Shown here piece after piece: positions 55,320 to 63,181 of a DNA stretch of 64,000 nucleotides (position 1 is the stretch's first letter; every line of letters starts with the position of its first letter). The position numbers and the translations under genes were made by a program. The notes beneath the pieces were generated by a model. It worked only from the letters and a program-made list of their open reading frames with translations, was not told where the DNA came from and ran no database searches. Source of the stretch: Aneurinibacillus terranovensis DSM 18919. Its GTDB lineage: Bacteria > Bacillota > Bacilli > Aneurinibacillales > Aneurinibacillaceae. The stretch covers positions 100,240 to 164,239 of the forward strand of contig NZ_KE387171.1 of the NCBI RefSeq assembly GCF_000430625.1, in the 5' to 3' direction.

Positions 55320-56741
55320 TTACTCATTCAAACTTGAATTGCCTTTGTATTTTTGCAGGCGCCGCACGACAGAAGGCTGGCTAATACCGAGTAAGTCCGC
55401 CATTTGTTGGGTGGTCCGGCATTGTTCGTACGCTTTCAGTATAACTTTTGCTTCCACCTCTTCCAGGATATCCTTTAACTTTCTCTGCGGGTGAATTTCC
55501 ACATCCAAATCTGTTTCATCCCGATCATGTAGCTGCAGGATATCAGGCAGTTGAAATTTTGTAATAACACTCCCGTCCGTTGTCACGACGAGCCGTTCTA
55601 TCAAATTTTCCAGTTCCCGCACATTCCCCGGCCAGGAGTATTCCAGTAAAGAACGGGTCGCCGATTCATCTATCCGCTTCTCCATATCGTATTTCTCCGT
55701 AAACTTCTGGAGAAACACCTGAATCAGAGGCAAAACATCTTCTTTTCGCTGTCGCAAGGGAGGGATCAGGATAGGGACCACGTTTAATCGAAAATATAAA
55801 TCCTCGCGAAACTTCCCCTGTCTTACCATTTCCTCCAGATTCTTATTCGTCGCGGCAATTAACCTAAAATTTACCTTTTTCATTTTTGTCGCACCCACGG
55901 GTGTAAATTCCTTTTCCTGAATTACTTTTAACAGTTTCGCTTGAAGGGACAAAGGCATCTCGCCAATCTCATCAAGAAATAGCGTCCCTTCATCGGATAA
56001 CTCGATAATGCCAGGCTTGCCCGATTTATTTGCACCTGTGAAGGAACCCGCTTCATACCCGAATAATTCAGACTCCAGCAGCCCCTCAGGAATCGCGCCG
56101 CAGTTCACCTCAATAAAAGGACCGTTCTTTCGTTCACTTTTCCGATGAATGGCGTGGGCAATGACATTCTTCCCTACGCCGGATTCCCCTAATAAAAGCA
56201 CCGTCGCATCCACTTTGGATACACGCTGCACGAGTTCCATCACCCGCTTCATGCCGGGGCTCGCCGAAATTACACCATCGATGCGCGTCTCTTTATCCCG
56301 CAATTCTTCCAGTTCCGTTTCGTATCGCCTGATCTGTTCCGTCAGCCGTTCGTAATTCTCTTTGAGCGACATAATTTCCGTCATATCATGGGAATAACTG
56401 ATAACACGGACGATTTTTCCTGACCCGTCATATACCGGATAAGCGGTAGCCATCACAAACTTGCCTGTCTTTGTATGTTGAATAATCTGCTGCTTCTTTT
56501 TTTCCTTTAAAACCTTCTTCGTAACAGACGGAGAGAAAATCGCCCTTTTTTCAAGGTCAAACACATTACTCCCGATTAAATCTTCAGGTGGAATGCCATA
56601 TATTTCATGGCAGTTGGCACTCACACGCAGAACTTTTCCTTCACCGTCCGTGACTACAATATTATCTTTCGACGTATGAATAATTGCATTTAGTTCCATC
56701 ATCACTTCGTCCAATTGCTTTTGTTCATCAGTCTTACCCAT
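55320..56741 (-). CDS. PAS-domain sigma-54-dependent transcriptional activator
   Basis: The 473-residue enhancer-binding protein has a PAS domain (residues about 12-125, VVTDGEGKVLRVSANCHEIYG), a linker coiled coil, and a AAA+ domain (about 150-380) with Walker A GESGVGKN and Walker B LFLDEIGEM. The sigma-54 contact loop is GSFTGA, where GAFTGA is usual. A Fis-type helix-turn-helix ends the protein (TTQQMADLLGISQPSVVRRL). Both flanking operons have sigma-54 promoters, so it very likely controls them in response to a small molecule sensed by PAS. Confidence 0.93.
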   Translation of the reverse strand: MGKTDEQKQLDEVMMELNAIIHTSKDNIVVTDGEGKVLRVSANCHEIYGIPPEDLIGSNVFDLEKRAIFSPSVTKKVLKEKKKQQIIQHTKTGKFVMATAYPVYDGSGKIVRVISYSHDMTEIMSLKENYERLTEQIRRYETELEELRDKETRIDGVISASPGMKRVMELVQRVSKVDATVLLLGESGVGKNVIAHAIHRKSERKNGPFIEVNCGAIPEGLLESELFGYEAGSFTGANKSGKPGIIELSDEGTLFLDEIGEMPLSLQAKLLKVIQEKEFTPVGATKMKKVNFRLIAATNKNLEEMVRQGKFREDLYFRLNVVPILIPPLRQRKEDVLPLIQVFLQKFTEKYDMEKRIDESATRSLLEYSWPGNVRELENLIERLVVTTDGSVITKFQLPDILQLHDRDETDLDVEIHPQRKLKDILEEVEAKVILKAYEQCRTTQQMADLLGISQPSVVRRLQKYKGNSSLNE

Positions 56742-56807
56742 ACCGTCAGCCCCTTAGCCCACTCTTGTTTCTATTATACATGAGAAACCTTCGCCTGCAT
56801 AAATTCA

Positions 56808-56846
56808 TGCAACGCCAGAAGCTATGCTTTCCTATACGCCAAAAAA
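56808..56846. repeat. Tail fragment of the TTGGCTAGC repeat family
   Basis: AACGCCAGAAGCTATGCTTTCCTATACGCC resembles the hairpin tail of copy 1 (GTTATGCTTTCTTATACG). It lies between the activator and the nitrilase terminator. Confidence 0.35.
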
Positions 56847-56871
56847 GGAACACACCTGCTATACAGGTGTG
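56841..56871 (-). terminator. Nitrilase operon terminator overlapping the stop codon
   Basis: CACACCTG (56851-56858) and CAGGTGTG (56864-56871) pair, and the minus strand continues CCTTTTTT. The nitrilase stop codon TAG is at 56859-56861, inside the hairpin loop. Confidence 0.8.
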
Positions 56872-57683
56872 TTGATGTGGCCGGTTGACGATACATAAAG
56901 ATCCGGCCGGCGTTCGTTAAGCATCGTGTAAAAGAATTGGCGGTGCTGTTTTGTCAGATTCGGGTCAATTTCCGCATAAATATACCCTTCATCTTCGCCT
57001 ATCGCTTCCAGTTCGCTGCCTGTTGCATCATATATCCGGCTGTGCCCGAAAAATTCCACATTCTCATTCTTTCCGGTATGATTGCACGTTATAAGCGGCA
57101 CCGTGTTGTCGAGCGCCCTCGCCATGCTAAACTGGAGATACGGCCTTTCGTAAGGCTTTTCCCATGCAGCCGGACATATAAGCAAATCCACTCCCTGGAG
57201 AGCGCACGTACGTGCAGCTTCGGGAAAGGCCATATCCCAGCAAATTAATACCCCGACCGTCCCAAGGTCTGTCTTGACTACAGAAAAGCGGTCCCCCGGC
57301 TGATAACAGGGAGTTTCAAATTCTGTTAGATGAACTTTGCGATAGGTGTGAACGAGGGAACCATCCGGTCCAATCATCCAGACTGTATTATACGGTTTAT
57401 CACCGGATGGATTACGTTCAAGCCCACCATACACCAAATAGATTCCATGTTTCTTTGCTTCGGCGGCAAGAATGTGAAACGTTTCCCCTTCAACCGGCTC
57501 CGCCAGGGGATGCATATGCAATCCACAATCGTAACCGGTGACCGACAGTTCAGGAAAGACAACAAGATTGCAATCCGGGTGTTTGATAACAATGGTTTCA
57601 ATCCAATCTGTGATCCTTCTGCGATTCGCCTGCTTATCGCCCACTATGCTAGAGAGCTGAACGGCTGCTGCGTTGATTTTCAT
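56859..57683 (-). CDS. Carbon-nitrogen hydrolase (nitrilase superfamily)
   Basis: The 274-residue amidohydrolase has the catalytic triad E45 (VVFPELSVTGY), K116 (YRKVHL) and C148 (LICWDMAFPE). Length and motifs fit the amidase branches (N-carbamoyl or omega-amidase type), not true nitrilases. It overlaps the permease stop, and GGAG upstream can serve several clustered starts; ATG 57683 gives the usual family N-terminus MKINAAAVQ. Paired with an NCS1 permease, it may hydrolyse an imported ureide, carbamoyl compound or amide. Confidence 0.85.
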   Translation of the reverse strand: MKINAAAVQLSSIVGDKQANRRRITDWIETIVIKHPDCNLVVFPELSVTGYDCGLHMHPLAEPVEGETFHILAAEAKKHGIYLVYGGLERNPSGDKPYNTVWMIGPDGSLVHTYRKVHLTEFETPCYQPGDRFSVVKTDLGTVGVLICWDMAFPEAARTCALQGVDLLICPAAWEKPYERPYLQFSMARALDNTVPLITCNHTGKNENVEFFGHSRIYDATGSELEAIGEDEGYIYAEIDPNLTKQHRQFFYTMLNERRPDLYVSSTGHINTPV

Positions 57684-57691
57684 TCCAGTCA

Positions 57692-59053
57692 TCACTCCTG
57701 TTCGGCCACAGCATCTGCTTTATCCACATAAATGGAAACTCCTGAAATTTTCATCAGCACAATATAGAGAACACTTGTAAGCAAGAACGTAAGAATCGTA
57801 GCTCCTGTTACGAGCGGGTGAACATACGTAAAGTAATAAGCGAAAACCGCTCCTATAATATAGGCAACGTACGCCATATAATTGATGCCGCCCGAATACC
57901 AGTATACCTTCTTTTCACCCGAGATGATTTCTTCCGCATCATACGTCGATTTCTTTAACAGATAATAATCAACAAGCAGAACGGCAACAACGGGGATAAA
58001 TAAGGTTCCTACCATCAACAGAAAATTCTGGAAATGATTGAGGAGCCAATCCTTCAGCAAAGCCCCTGCTGTACAGAGTATCCCCATAATCAAGGTTGGC
58101 AAAAAATACTTACTTTTCGGAAAAATAGCTAGATACGACATACTCGCACTGTATAGAGCCATAACATTGGTTGATAAAACTGAAAGGAAGATGACAATCC
58201 CGGCTACAAAACCGAGCATCGGATTAATGGAACCAATTAACTCTGTCGGGTCATACGTTTGTGTCATATGACCGAGCAGAGAAAAACCTGACACCGTTGC
58301 ACCGAGTCCCATAGCCACAACGGTGGCCACCGTATAACCGACCAAAGTTCCCCACATTCCCGTCCGCTCGGAAGCACAATTGCGGTTGTAATCTGCTGAC
58401 GAGGACATCCAGGAGAAGGCCGTTGCAATGACAATATCAAACGCAACCATCGTGGTTACCGCCGGATGGGCGCTAGTCTGCATCGTTAACAATTTTGATA
58501 CATGAAAGTGAGTAAACATATAACCGAATACAACAACAGAAAGGATTAACATCAAGGATGCGACAATATTTTCCGCCTTTTCGATCGCCCTGTGCCCATA
58601 GATGGTGATAAGTACGACAAATACTTCCGTCACAATGACAAACAGATCGATATTGCTGTATCCTGTAACGAATTGTACAGCATGATCCAGACTTAACCCT
58701 GCCATATACGCCTGTACCCAACTCCAGCCAATCAGCACAATCGTATTCACCGCGGAAGGAAGCGCAGCTCCCCGATGCCCGAAAGCTCCCCTTGTTAATA
58801 TCATCGTGGGCAATCCGGTTCGTGTCCCGATGTTTCCCGACAGCAGGAGCGGAATTCCACCTATCAGCGAGCCGATTAAAACAATCCACATAGCCGTCGT
58901 AAACTTCAGGTCGGGAACGAGCATCATTCCCGTAAAGACGGTCGTAACAACCACGTTGGCACCGACCCACAGTGAAAAAGTAGAAAAGAACTTCATGGAA
59001 CGCTCAGACTTCGGCACCGGACGAACACTATCGTGCCCAAATTCATTAGCCAT
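57692..59053 (-). CDS. NCS1-family permease (nucleobase, allantoin or hydantoin type)
   Basis: The 453-residue transporter has about twelve hydrophobic helices. NCS1 features are WVGANVVVTTVF in helix 1, FGHRGAALPSAVN with the helix 3 region and SSADYNRNC in the middle. The family imports cytosine, uracil, purines, allantoin, hydantoins or thiamine with sodium or protons. AAGGGGG precedes the ATG. It heads the second sigma-54 operon and shares it with the nitrilase. Confidence 0.9.
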   Translation of the reverse strand: MANEFGHDSVRPVPKSERSMKFFSTFSLWVGANVVVTTVFTGMMLVPDLKFTTAMWIVLIGSLIGGIPLLLSGNIGTRTGLPTMILTRGAFGHRGAALPSAVNTIVLIGWSWVQAYMAGLSLDHAVQFVTGYSNIDLFVIVTEVFVVLITIYGHRAIEKAENIVASLMLILSVVVFGYMFTHFHVSKLLTMQTSAHPAVTTMVAFDIVIATAFSWMSSSADYNRNCASERTGMWGTLVGYTVATVVAMGLGATVSGFSLLGHMTQTYDPTELIGSINPMLGFVAGIVIFLSVLSTNVMALYSASMSYLAIFPKSKYFLPTLIMGILCTAGALLKDWLLNHFQNFLLMVGTLFIPVVAVLLVDYYLLKKSTYDAEEIISGEKKVYWYSGGINYMAYVAYIIGAVFAYYFTYVHPLVTGATILTFLLTSVLYIVLMKISGVSIYVDKADAVAEQE

Positions 59054-59097
59054 TTTATATCCCCCTTATCCATTTGTTTCGTAATGCCTGATTATTT

Positions 59098-59113
59098 TGC
59101 AATTTTCATGCCA
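59098..59113 (-). promoter_or_regulatory. Sigma-54 promoter of the permease-nitrilase operon
   Basis: The minus strand reads TGGCATGAAAATTGCA, an excellent -24/-12 element and nearly identical to the agmatinase promoter, 45 bases before the start codon. Confidence 0.88.
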
Positions 59114-59163
59114 TTTTAATTTATCAGGATAATGAAAAGGATTATAGAAAAGGCGCATAAAAA

Positions 59164-59203
59164 TACTTCAAAAATGAATACGATTATTCATTTTTGAAGT
59201 ATA
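59164..59203 (-). terminator. Strong terminator, possible activator site
   Basis: Eighteen-base perfect arms beginning ATACTTCAAAAATGAATA, with a 4-base loop, run into TTTTT on the minus strand after the propeller gene. It is also 50-100 bases upstream of the permease sigma-54 promoter, where an activator would bind. Confidence 0.8.
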
Positions 59204-59218
59204 AAAAAGGACGCTCGA

Positions 59219-60232
59219 TTATATATTTATGAGTGTGGTCTTGCTGGGGCTGTTAACCAATAGTGAATTGTTCAGGATAAAAGGTTCACCGTCGGAAGGA
59301 AGGGGGGTAGATTGATTCGTACTCAGATTCGTATACGAACTTCCCGAGATGGTAATAACCGTTCCATCATCTTTCACCAAAAGTTTTTCCGGTTTAACAG
59401 GCGTATTCAGGTCGGTTACTTTGGTCGACGTACCTGTCGTACCTTCCTGATACTTGTAAACCGCTGAAACCATTCCGGAATCGTCTAGTGTTCCGTAATA
59501 TAGCACGTCATTAACAGTCCGCAGCAGTACGGCGTTCTTCTTGATGCGGCGGGTCCCCTGATCGTCACGGATGTGCAGATAAGGAATCCCGTTTTTCACA
59601 TCCTGGAAGAATAGCTCATTTTTAGTTGTAGACATTTCAATATTGTCAATATAGTAACTGCTTATATCTTCGGATCTAAAGTCGCCGCTTGTCCCAACAT
59701 GGTATAACTGGGTACCCCATTTGTTTCCCACTAAAATATAGATATCATTTGTGTAGGGGCTGAATACAATCTTTTTAAAGGTATAGCTGGAGCGATCCGG
59801 TTCGAATTCTTTAATAGTCCGGACATTTTGTGAAGAGAGCATGACTGTTTTTAACGTCAGCTTTTTCCCGGATCCATTATCTACCGTACTTCCAATAAGC
59901 AACCCGTTATTCTCAATCCATGTCACATACGAAATCGGCCCTTCTCCCGGCAAATTCAACACTTCATTATTTGCCTGAAGGTCCTTCACATGCAAGGTGT
60001 TTGCTTCATCGACATAGGCCACCATCTGCCGGTTCGCGGAAAGCGCAATACAGTTCGCTGTTCCTTCAAATAAGGTGACGTTCTTCTCCTTCGTTCCGGA
60101 AAAAATCTTCCCTCCCAATGCAGGGGAAACGGGAACGACACCATTCGTCTGGCCGATAAGGCGGTTATAGTAGGTGAAAACAGATATTTGAAAAATCGTT
60201 ACAATCAATATAAACCAAAAGACTTTTTTCAA
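59219..60232 (-). CDS. Exported or membrane-anchored propeller-like protein
   Basis: The 337-residue protein has an N-terminal hydrophobic segment (residues 2-22), either uncleaved anchor or signal, followed by a beta-rich body with repeated blocks of about 40 residues (ANCIALSANRQMVAYVDE, PISYVTWIENNGLLIGS, KKIVFSPYTNDIYILVG), as in WD40/YncE-type propellers. No enzyme motif is seen. It starts with TTG behind AAGGAGG and follows the glycosidase gene by 12 bases, so the pair is an operon. Confidence 0.75.
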   Translation of the reverse strand: MKKVFWFILIVTIFQISVFTYYNRLIGQTNGVVPVSPALGGKIFSGTKEKNVTLFEGTANCIALSANRQMVAYVDEANTLHVKDLQANNEVLNLPGEGPISYVTWIENNGLLIGSTVDNGSGKKLTLKTVMLSSQNVRTIKEFEPDRSSYTFKKIVFSPYTNDIYILVGNKWGTQLYHVGTSGDFRSEDISSYYIDNIEMSTTKNELFFQDVKNGIPYLHIRDDQGTRRIKKNAVLLRTVNDVLYYGTLDDSGMVSAVYKYQEGTTGTSTKVTDLNTPVKPEKLLVKDDGTVITISGSSYTNLSTNQSTPLPSDGEPFILNNSLLVNSPSKTTLINI

Positions 60233-60244
60233 TGGAAAGCCTCC

Positions 60245-61279
60245 TTATTCCGGCATAACAATAAATGCAGTCGCTACTTTTCTTTCCCCTAATACATCGG
60301 TTGGCTCGTTCACCAATTTTCCGTTATAAACCATAGTCGAAGACGAGCCACCGTCCAAATTAATAGCGGTAATCGCTCCATACTGCAGCATCAAATCCTG
60401 GACATCGCGCAGAGATGCTCCAAGATTTTGCGGACCGTGGATCATTCGGCCATCAGTGACAATAAATATAATGGTTCCATCTTCCTTCTGGCCAATGGCT
60501 GTTCGAGGGGCATATCCCCGGCCACCGCTGCTTTGAAGCATACCGACCCCGTCTTTAACGAGAATCGGATCAAAAGACAGCGCTTCGTCTACACCAAATT
60601 CCTGCAGTTTTTTAATCGAATAATTACCCGAAATCAAATCACCGTTGCGGGTGATTCCAATGACGTTACCGTCTCCACCTTGAACAATAACCTGTCCATT
60701 ATGGATGGTAGTACCCTGCGGGTTGCCGCCCGTTCCGTGCCAGCCTACGTCTTGAAAAGACCCTCCGTTAATGCCGGCTACCGCATGGTTTTCCCGGACC
60801 ATTTCACTTACGGTTTCTCCTACTTTCCCCATTTGGCTTGTTACAGCCACCTTCACCCTCTTCGGATCACGGATTAACATGATTTTTGCCGAAAAGGTTT
60901 TTCCCTGGTAATCTTCCACTTGAATCGTATTATCCGTAATATTTTTATAGTCTTTCAGTTTAGTCGGATCCAGGGGAGTGGTCGGCACGGGTGTAGTTCC
61001 GTAAGCTGTGTTCGTATATTGCTGAATCTCTTTGTTAGATACCGTATTCAGCGAAAAAAGCCCTAACCATAATTGGGGATGGTGAGAACTAACAATTGAC
61101 TCTATTGCATAATCTTTCAGGCTCTGAAAAGGCCCTTTAAAAATTAATAGTGAGCTTGAAATATATATATATCCAAGAGCAAGAAAGGCACTAAACAGTC
61201 TTCTTTTAAATGTCTTTTTCGGTTTTTTAACCGTTCTTTTGGGGACCGAGTTATTGGTAATATTCGTTGCTCGAGCCAA
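60245..61279 (-). CDS. Phosphodiester glycosidase (NAGPA/DUF2233) family protein
   Basis: The 344-residue protein has a basic N-terminus, one membrane segment (about residues 30-48) and an extracellular NAGPA domain (about 130-344) with VAGINGGSFQD, GYAPRTAIGQKEDGTIIFIVTDGR split across residues 254-277 and NLDGGSSSTMVYNG. Related enzymes remove sugar-1-phosphodiester groups, for example from wall polymers. The start is TTG at 61279 with AAGGAGG eight bases upstream; a longer reading exists but lacks a site. Confidence 0.85.
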   Translation of the reverse strand: MARATNITNNSVPKRTVKKPKKTFKRRLFSAFLALGYIYISSSLLIFKGPFQSLKDYAIESIVSSHHPQLWLGLFSLNTVSNKEIQQYTNTAYGTTPVPTTPLDPTKLKDYKNITDNTIQVEDYQGKTFSAKIMLIRDPKRVKVAVTSQMGKVGETVSEMVRENHAVAGINGGSFQDVGWHGTGGNPQGTTIHNGQVIVQGGDGNVIGITRNGDLISGNYSIKKLQEFGVDEALSFDPILVKDGVGMLQSSGGRGYAPRTAIGQKEDGTIIFIVTDGRMIHGPQNLGASLRDVQDLMLQYGAITAINLDGGSSSTMVYNGKLVNEPTDVLGERKVATAFIVMPE

Positions 61280-61375
61280 ATAAAATTCCTCCTTGGTATC
61301 CGCTTTCCTCTTCCTGATAGGAGCGTACAAATACTCCGCTATACATTTTAACAGAATTCGAGTATATTTGACATC

Positions 61376-61405
61376 AAAAAACCCCTTTTCATTGTGGAAA
61401 GGGGT
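61376..61405 (-). terminator. lepB terminator
   Basis: ACCCCTTTTC and GAAAGGGGT-type arms (61381-61405) form a stem and the minus strand continues TTTTTTG. It separates lepB from the glycosidase operon. Confidence 0.85.
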
Positions 61406-61421
61406 GATATTTTTTCCTGAT

Positions 61422-61934
61422 TTAAAATTTTTTCATATCGGAAAAAGGGAAAAACGTGTATTCTGCTTTGCCGCAAATTTTATCTTTATCGACAAACGGT
61501 GTAGGCCACAGGTGAGAATCATCGCTGTTATTCCTGTTATCACCAAGGAAGAAGAACTTTCCTTGCGGCACGGTTACCGGCCCATACTCATAGTCCATTG
61601 GTTCACTTATATACGGTTCGTCCACTTTTTTGCCGTTTCGATAGAGGGCGTGATTTTTAATTTCAATGGTATCTCCGCCTTTACCGATTAAACGTTTGAT
61701 AAACCGCTCGTTTTCATGCCCTTTTAACGGCGGATAAAAAACAACAACATCCCCGTCTTTTAATTGATCGGGTTTAATCATTTTATTCACAGCCAAATAG
61801 TCGTTCAGTTGTATGGTCGGCAGCATCGATCCCGTAGGAACCGTTACAGCTTCCGCAATGTACGTCCTAAATACAAAATTTAAGACAACAGCAAGCACTA
61901 TAATAAACGCCCATTCTTTTATAACCTTACCCAT
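61422..61934 (-). CDS. lepB: Signal peptidase I
   Basis: The 170-residue type I signal peptidase has a single N-terminal membrane anchor (residues 8-25), catalytic Ser36 (VPTGSMLPT) and Lys80 (RFIKRLIG), and the conserved FFLGDNRNNSDDSH box. It is of the small SipS/SipT size. It cleaves exported preproteins such as the nucleotidase in this window. The gene has its own terminator and is monocistronic. Confidence 0.95.
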   Translation of the reverse strand: MGKVIKEWAFIIVLAVVLNFVFRTYIAEAVTVPTGSMLPTIQLNDYLAVNKMIKPDQLKDGDVVVFYPPLKGHENERFIKRLIGKGGDTIEIKNHALYRNGKKVDEPYISEPMDYEYGPVTVPQGKFFFLGDNRNNSDDSHLWPTPFVDKDKICGKAEYTFFPFSDMKKF

Positions 61935-62169
61935 TCTTTCATTCCTTTCTATATGTGAACACTTATACAGACAGAAAGCGATTCACAGATCGGATAAGTC
62001 CATACACTCATGCTACAGTAAAATTAATTATTAAACAACCCGCCTTTTTTCCTGAACTTTTAGAAGAAAGTACATTGTGTTCCTTCACCCCAATATGGTA
62101 ATTTAATGGGAGATAGTTTATTTATAAACTTTTATATAGTTGAGTAGAGTAAAGAGAGACCAGTTATGA

Positions 62170-62331
62170 GTGAGAAATCATGTCAGGGCACTTCCGGCTA
62201 CGTCTTTGTTTGCCCTTATCTGTTTTATTCTTATCTTTATCGGTGTTGTCATAACTTCTCCGATCTATGGAACCATTATAAGCCTTGCTACAATGCTGCT
62301 GATTGCAGTTAGCTACAAAATCACCCAGTAA
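62170..62331 (+). CDS. Possible 53-residue small membrane protein
   Basis: In the 560-base gap between lepB and the response regulator, an open frame starting at GTG encodes two hydrophobic helices (LFALICFILIFIGVVIT and GTIISLATMLLIAVSY) with a basic N-terminus. Composition is typical of a true small membrane protein. The ribosome site (AGAGAG, 11 bases upstream) is weak and an in-frame stop adjoins the start. Function unknown. Confidence 0.45.
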   Translation: MRNHVRALPATSLFALICFILIFIGVVITSPIYGTIISLATMLLIAVSYKITQ

Positions 62332-62497
62332 CGTTAAGTGAATTTTCAGTCGCCATTTAGAATATTCTCAGGTCGATCATTTATAATAAAATAGATTGTC
62401 ATCACTCCTACAGTGTGAGGGGTAACAATAGCGGCAGTTGCCTGCGTTTTTTACAAACACAAATCTATTCGTGTTACATGAAGCAGAGGTGATCGAA

Positions 62498-63181
62498 ATG
62501 CGGCAGACCAAGGAAATTAAAATACTAATCGTAGACGATGAACCAAATATCGTTCAGTTTTTGGAATTTGGGCTGCAAAATGAGGGATTTCAAGTACTTA
62601 CCGCCCATGACGGTGTAACCGCAGTGAATTTGGCCAAGCAGTTTCATCCGCATGTCGTGGTACTTGATGTAATGATGCCAGGCATGGACGGGTTTGAAGT
62701 ATGCCGCATGTTGAAAAAAGTGGAGAATACCTCTGTTATTATGTTAACGGCTAGAGACGAAGTGGAAGACCGGGTCAAAGGGTTAGAACTCGGCGCCGAC
62801 GATTATATGATAAAACCGTTTAGCTTTGAGGAACTGTTGGCCCGCATACACGCCAGGTTGCGAAACCAGTTTCCCCAATTATTAAGTGAAGTGGCAATCG
62901 GGCCTTTTCGCATTGATGATGGACGCATGGAAATTCGCTACAATAACAGTGTACTTGAACTTTCTCCAACCGAATATGAGTTGCTCAAATTCCTCGTCAT
63001 CAATCACGGGCTTGTGCTCAGCAAGTCAACCATTTTGGATCGGGTATGGGGATACGATTTTGGTGGGGAAAAAAATATTGTAGAAGTGTATATCCGATCG
63101 TTAAGGGATAAACTCAATGACTCGGAACATCAATTAATTCGCACCATCCGCGGTGCAGGTTATCGGGTCGACTTTTTATGA
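62498..63181 (+). CDS. OmpR/PhoB-family response regulator
   Basis: The 227-residue regulator has a receiver domain (residues 1-120) with acidic pocket D13-D14, phosphoacceptor D57 (VVVLDVMMPG), and the conserved Thr and Lys in MLTARD and MIKPFS. A winged-helix DNA-binding domain follows (about 130-225, LSPTEYELLKFLV, GAGYRV). The ATG at 62498 has AGAGGTGA; a 20-codon extension is rejected. It overlaps the kinase start by ATGA. Confidence 0.93.
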   Translation: MRQTKEIKILIVDDEPNIVQFLEFGLQNEGFQVLTAHDGVTAVNLAKQFHPHVVVLDVMMPGMDGFEVCRMLKKVENTSVIMLTARDEVEDRVKGLELGADDYMIKPFSFEELLARIHARLRNQFPQLLSEVAIGPFRIDDGRMEIRYNNSVLELSPTEYELLKFLVINHGLVLSKSTILDRVWGYDFGGEKNIVEVYIRSLRDKLNDSEHQLIRTIRGAGYRVDFL

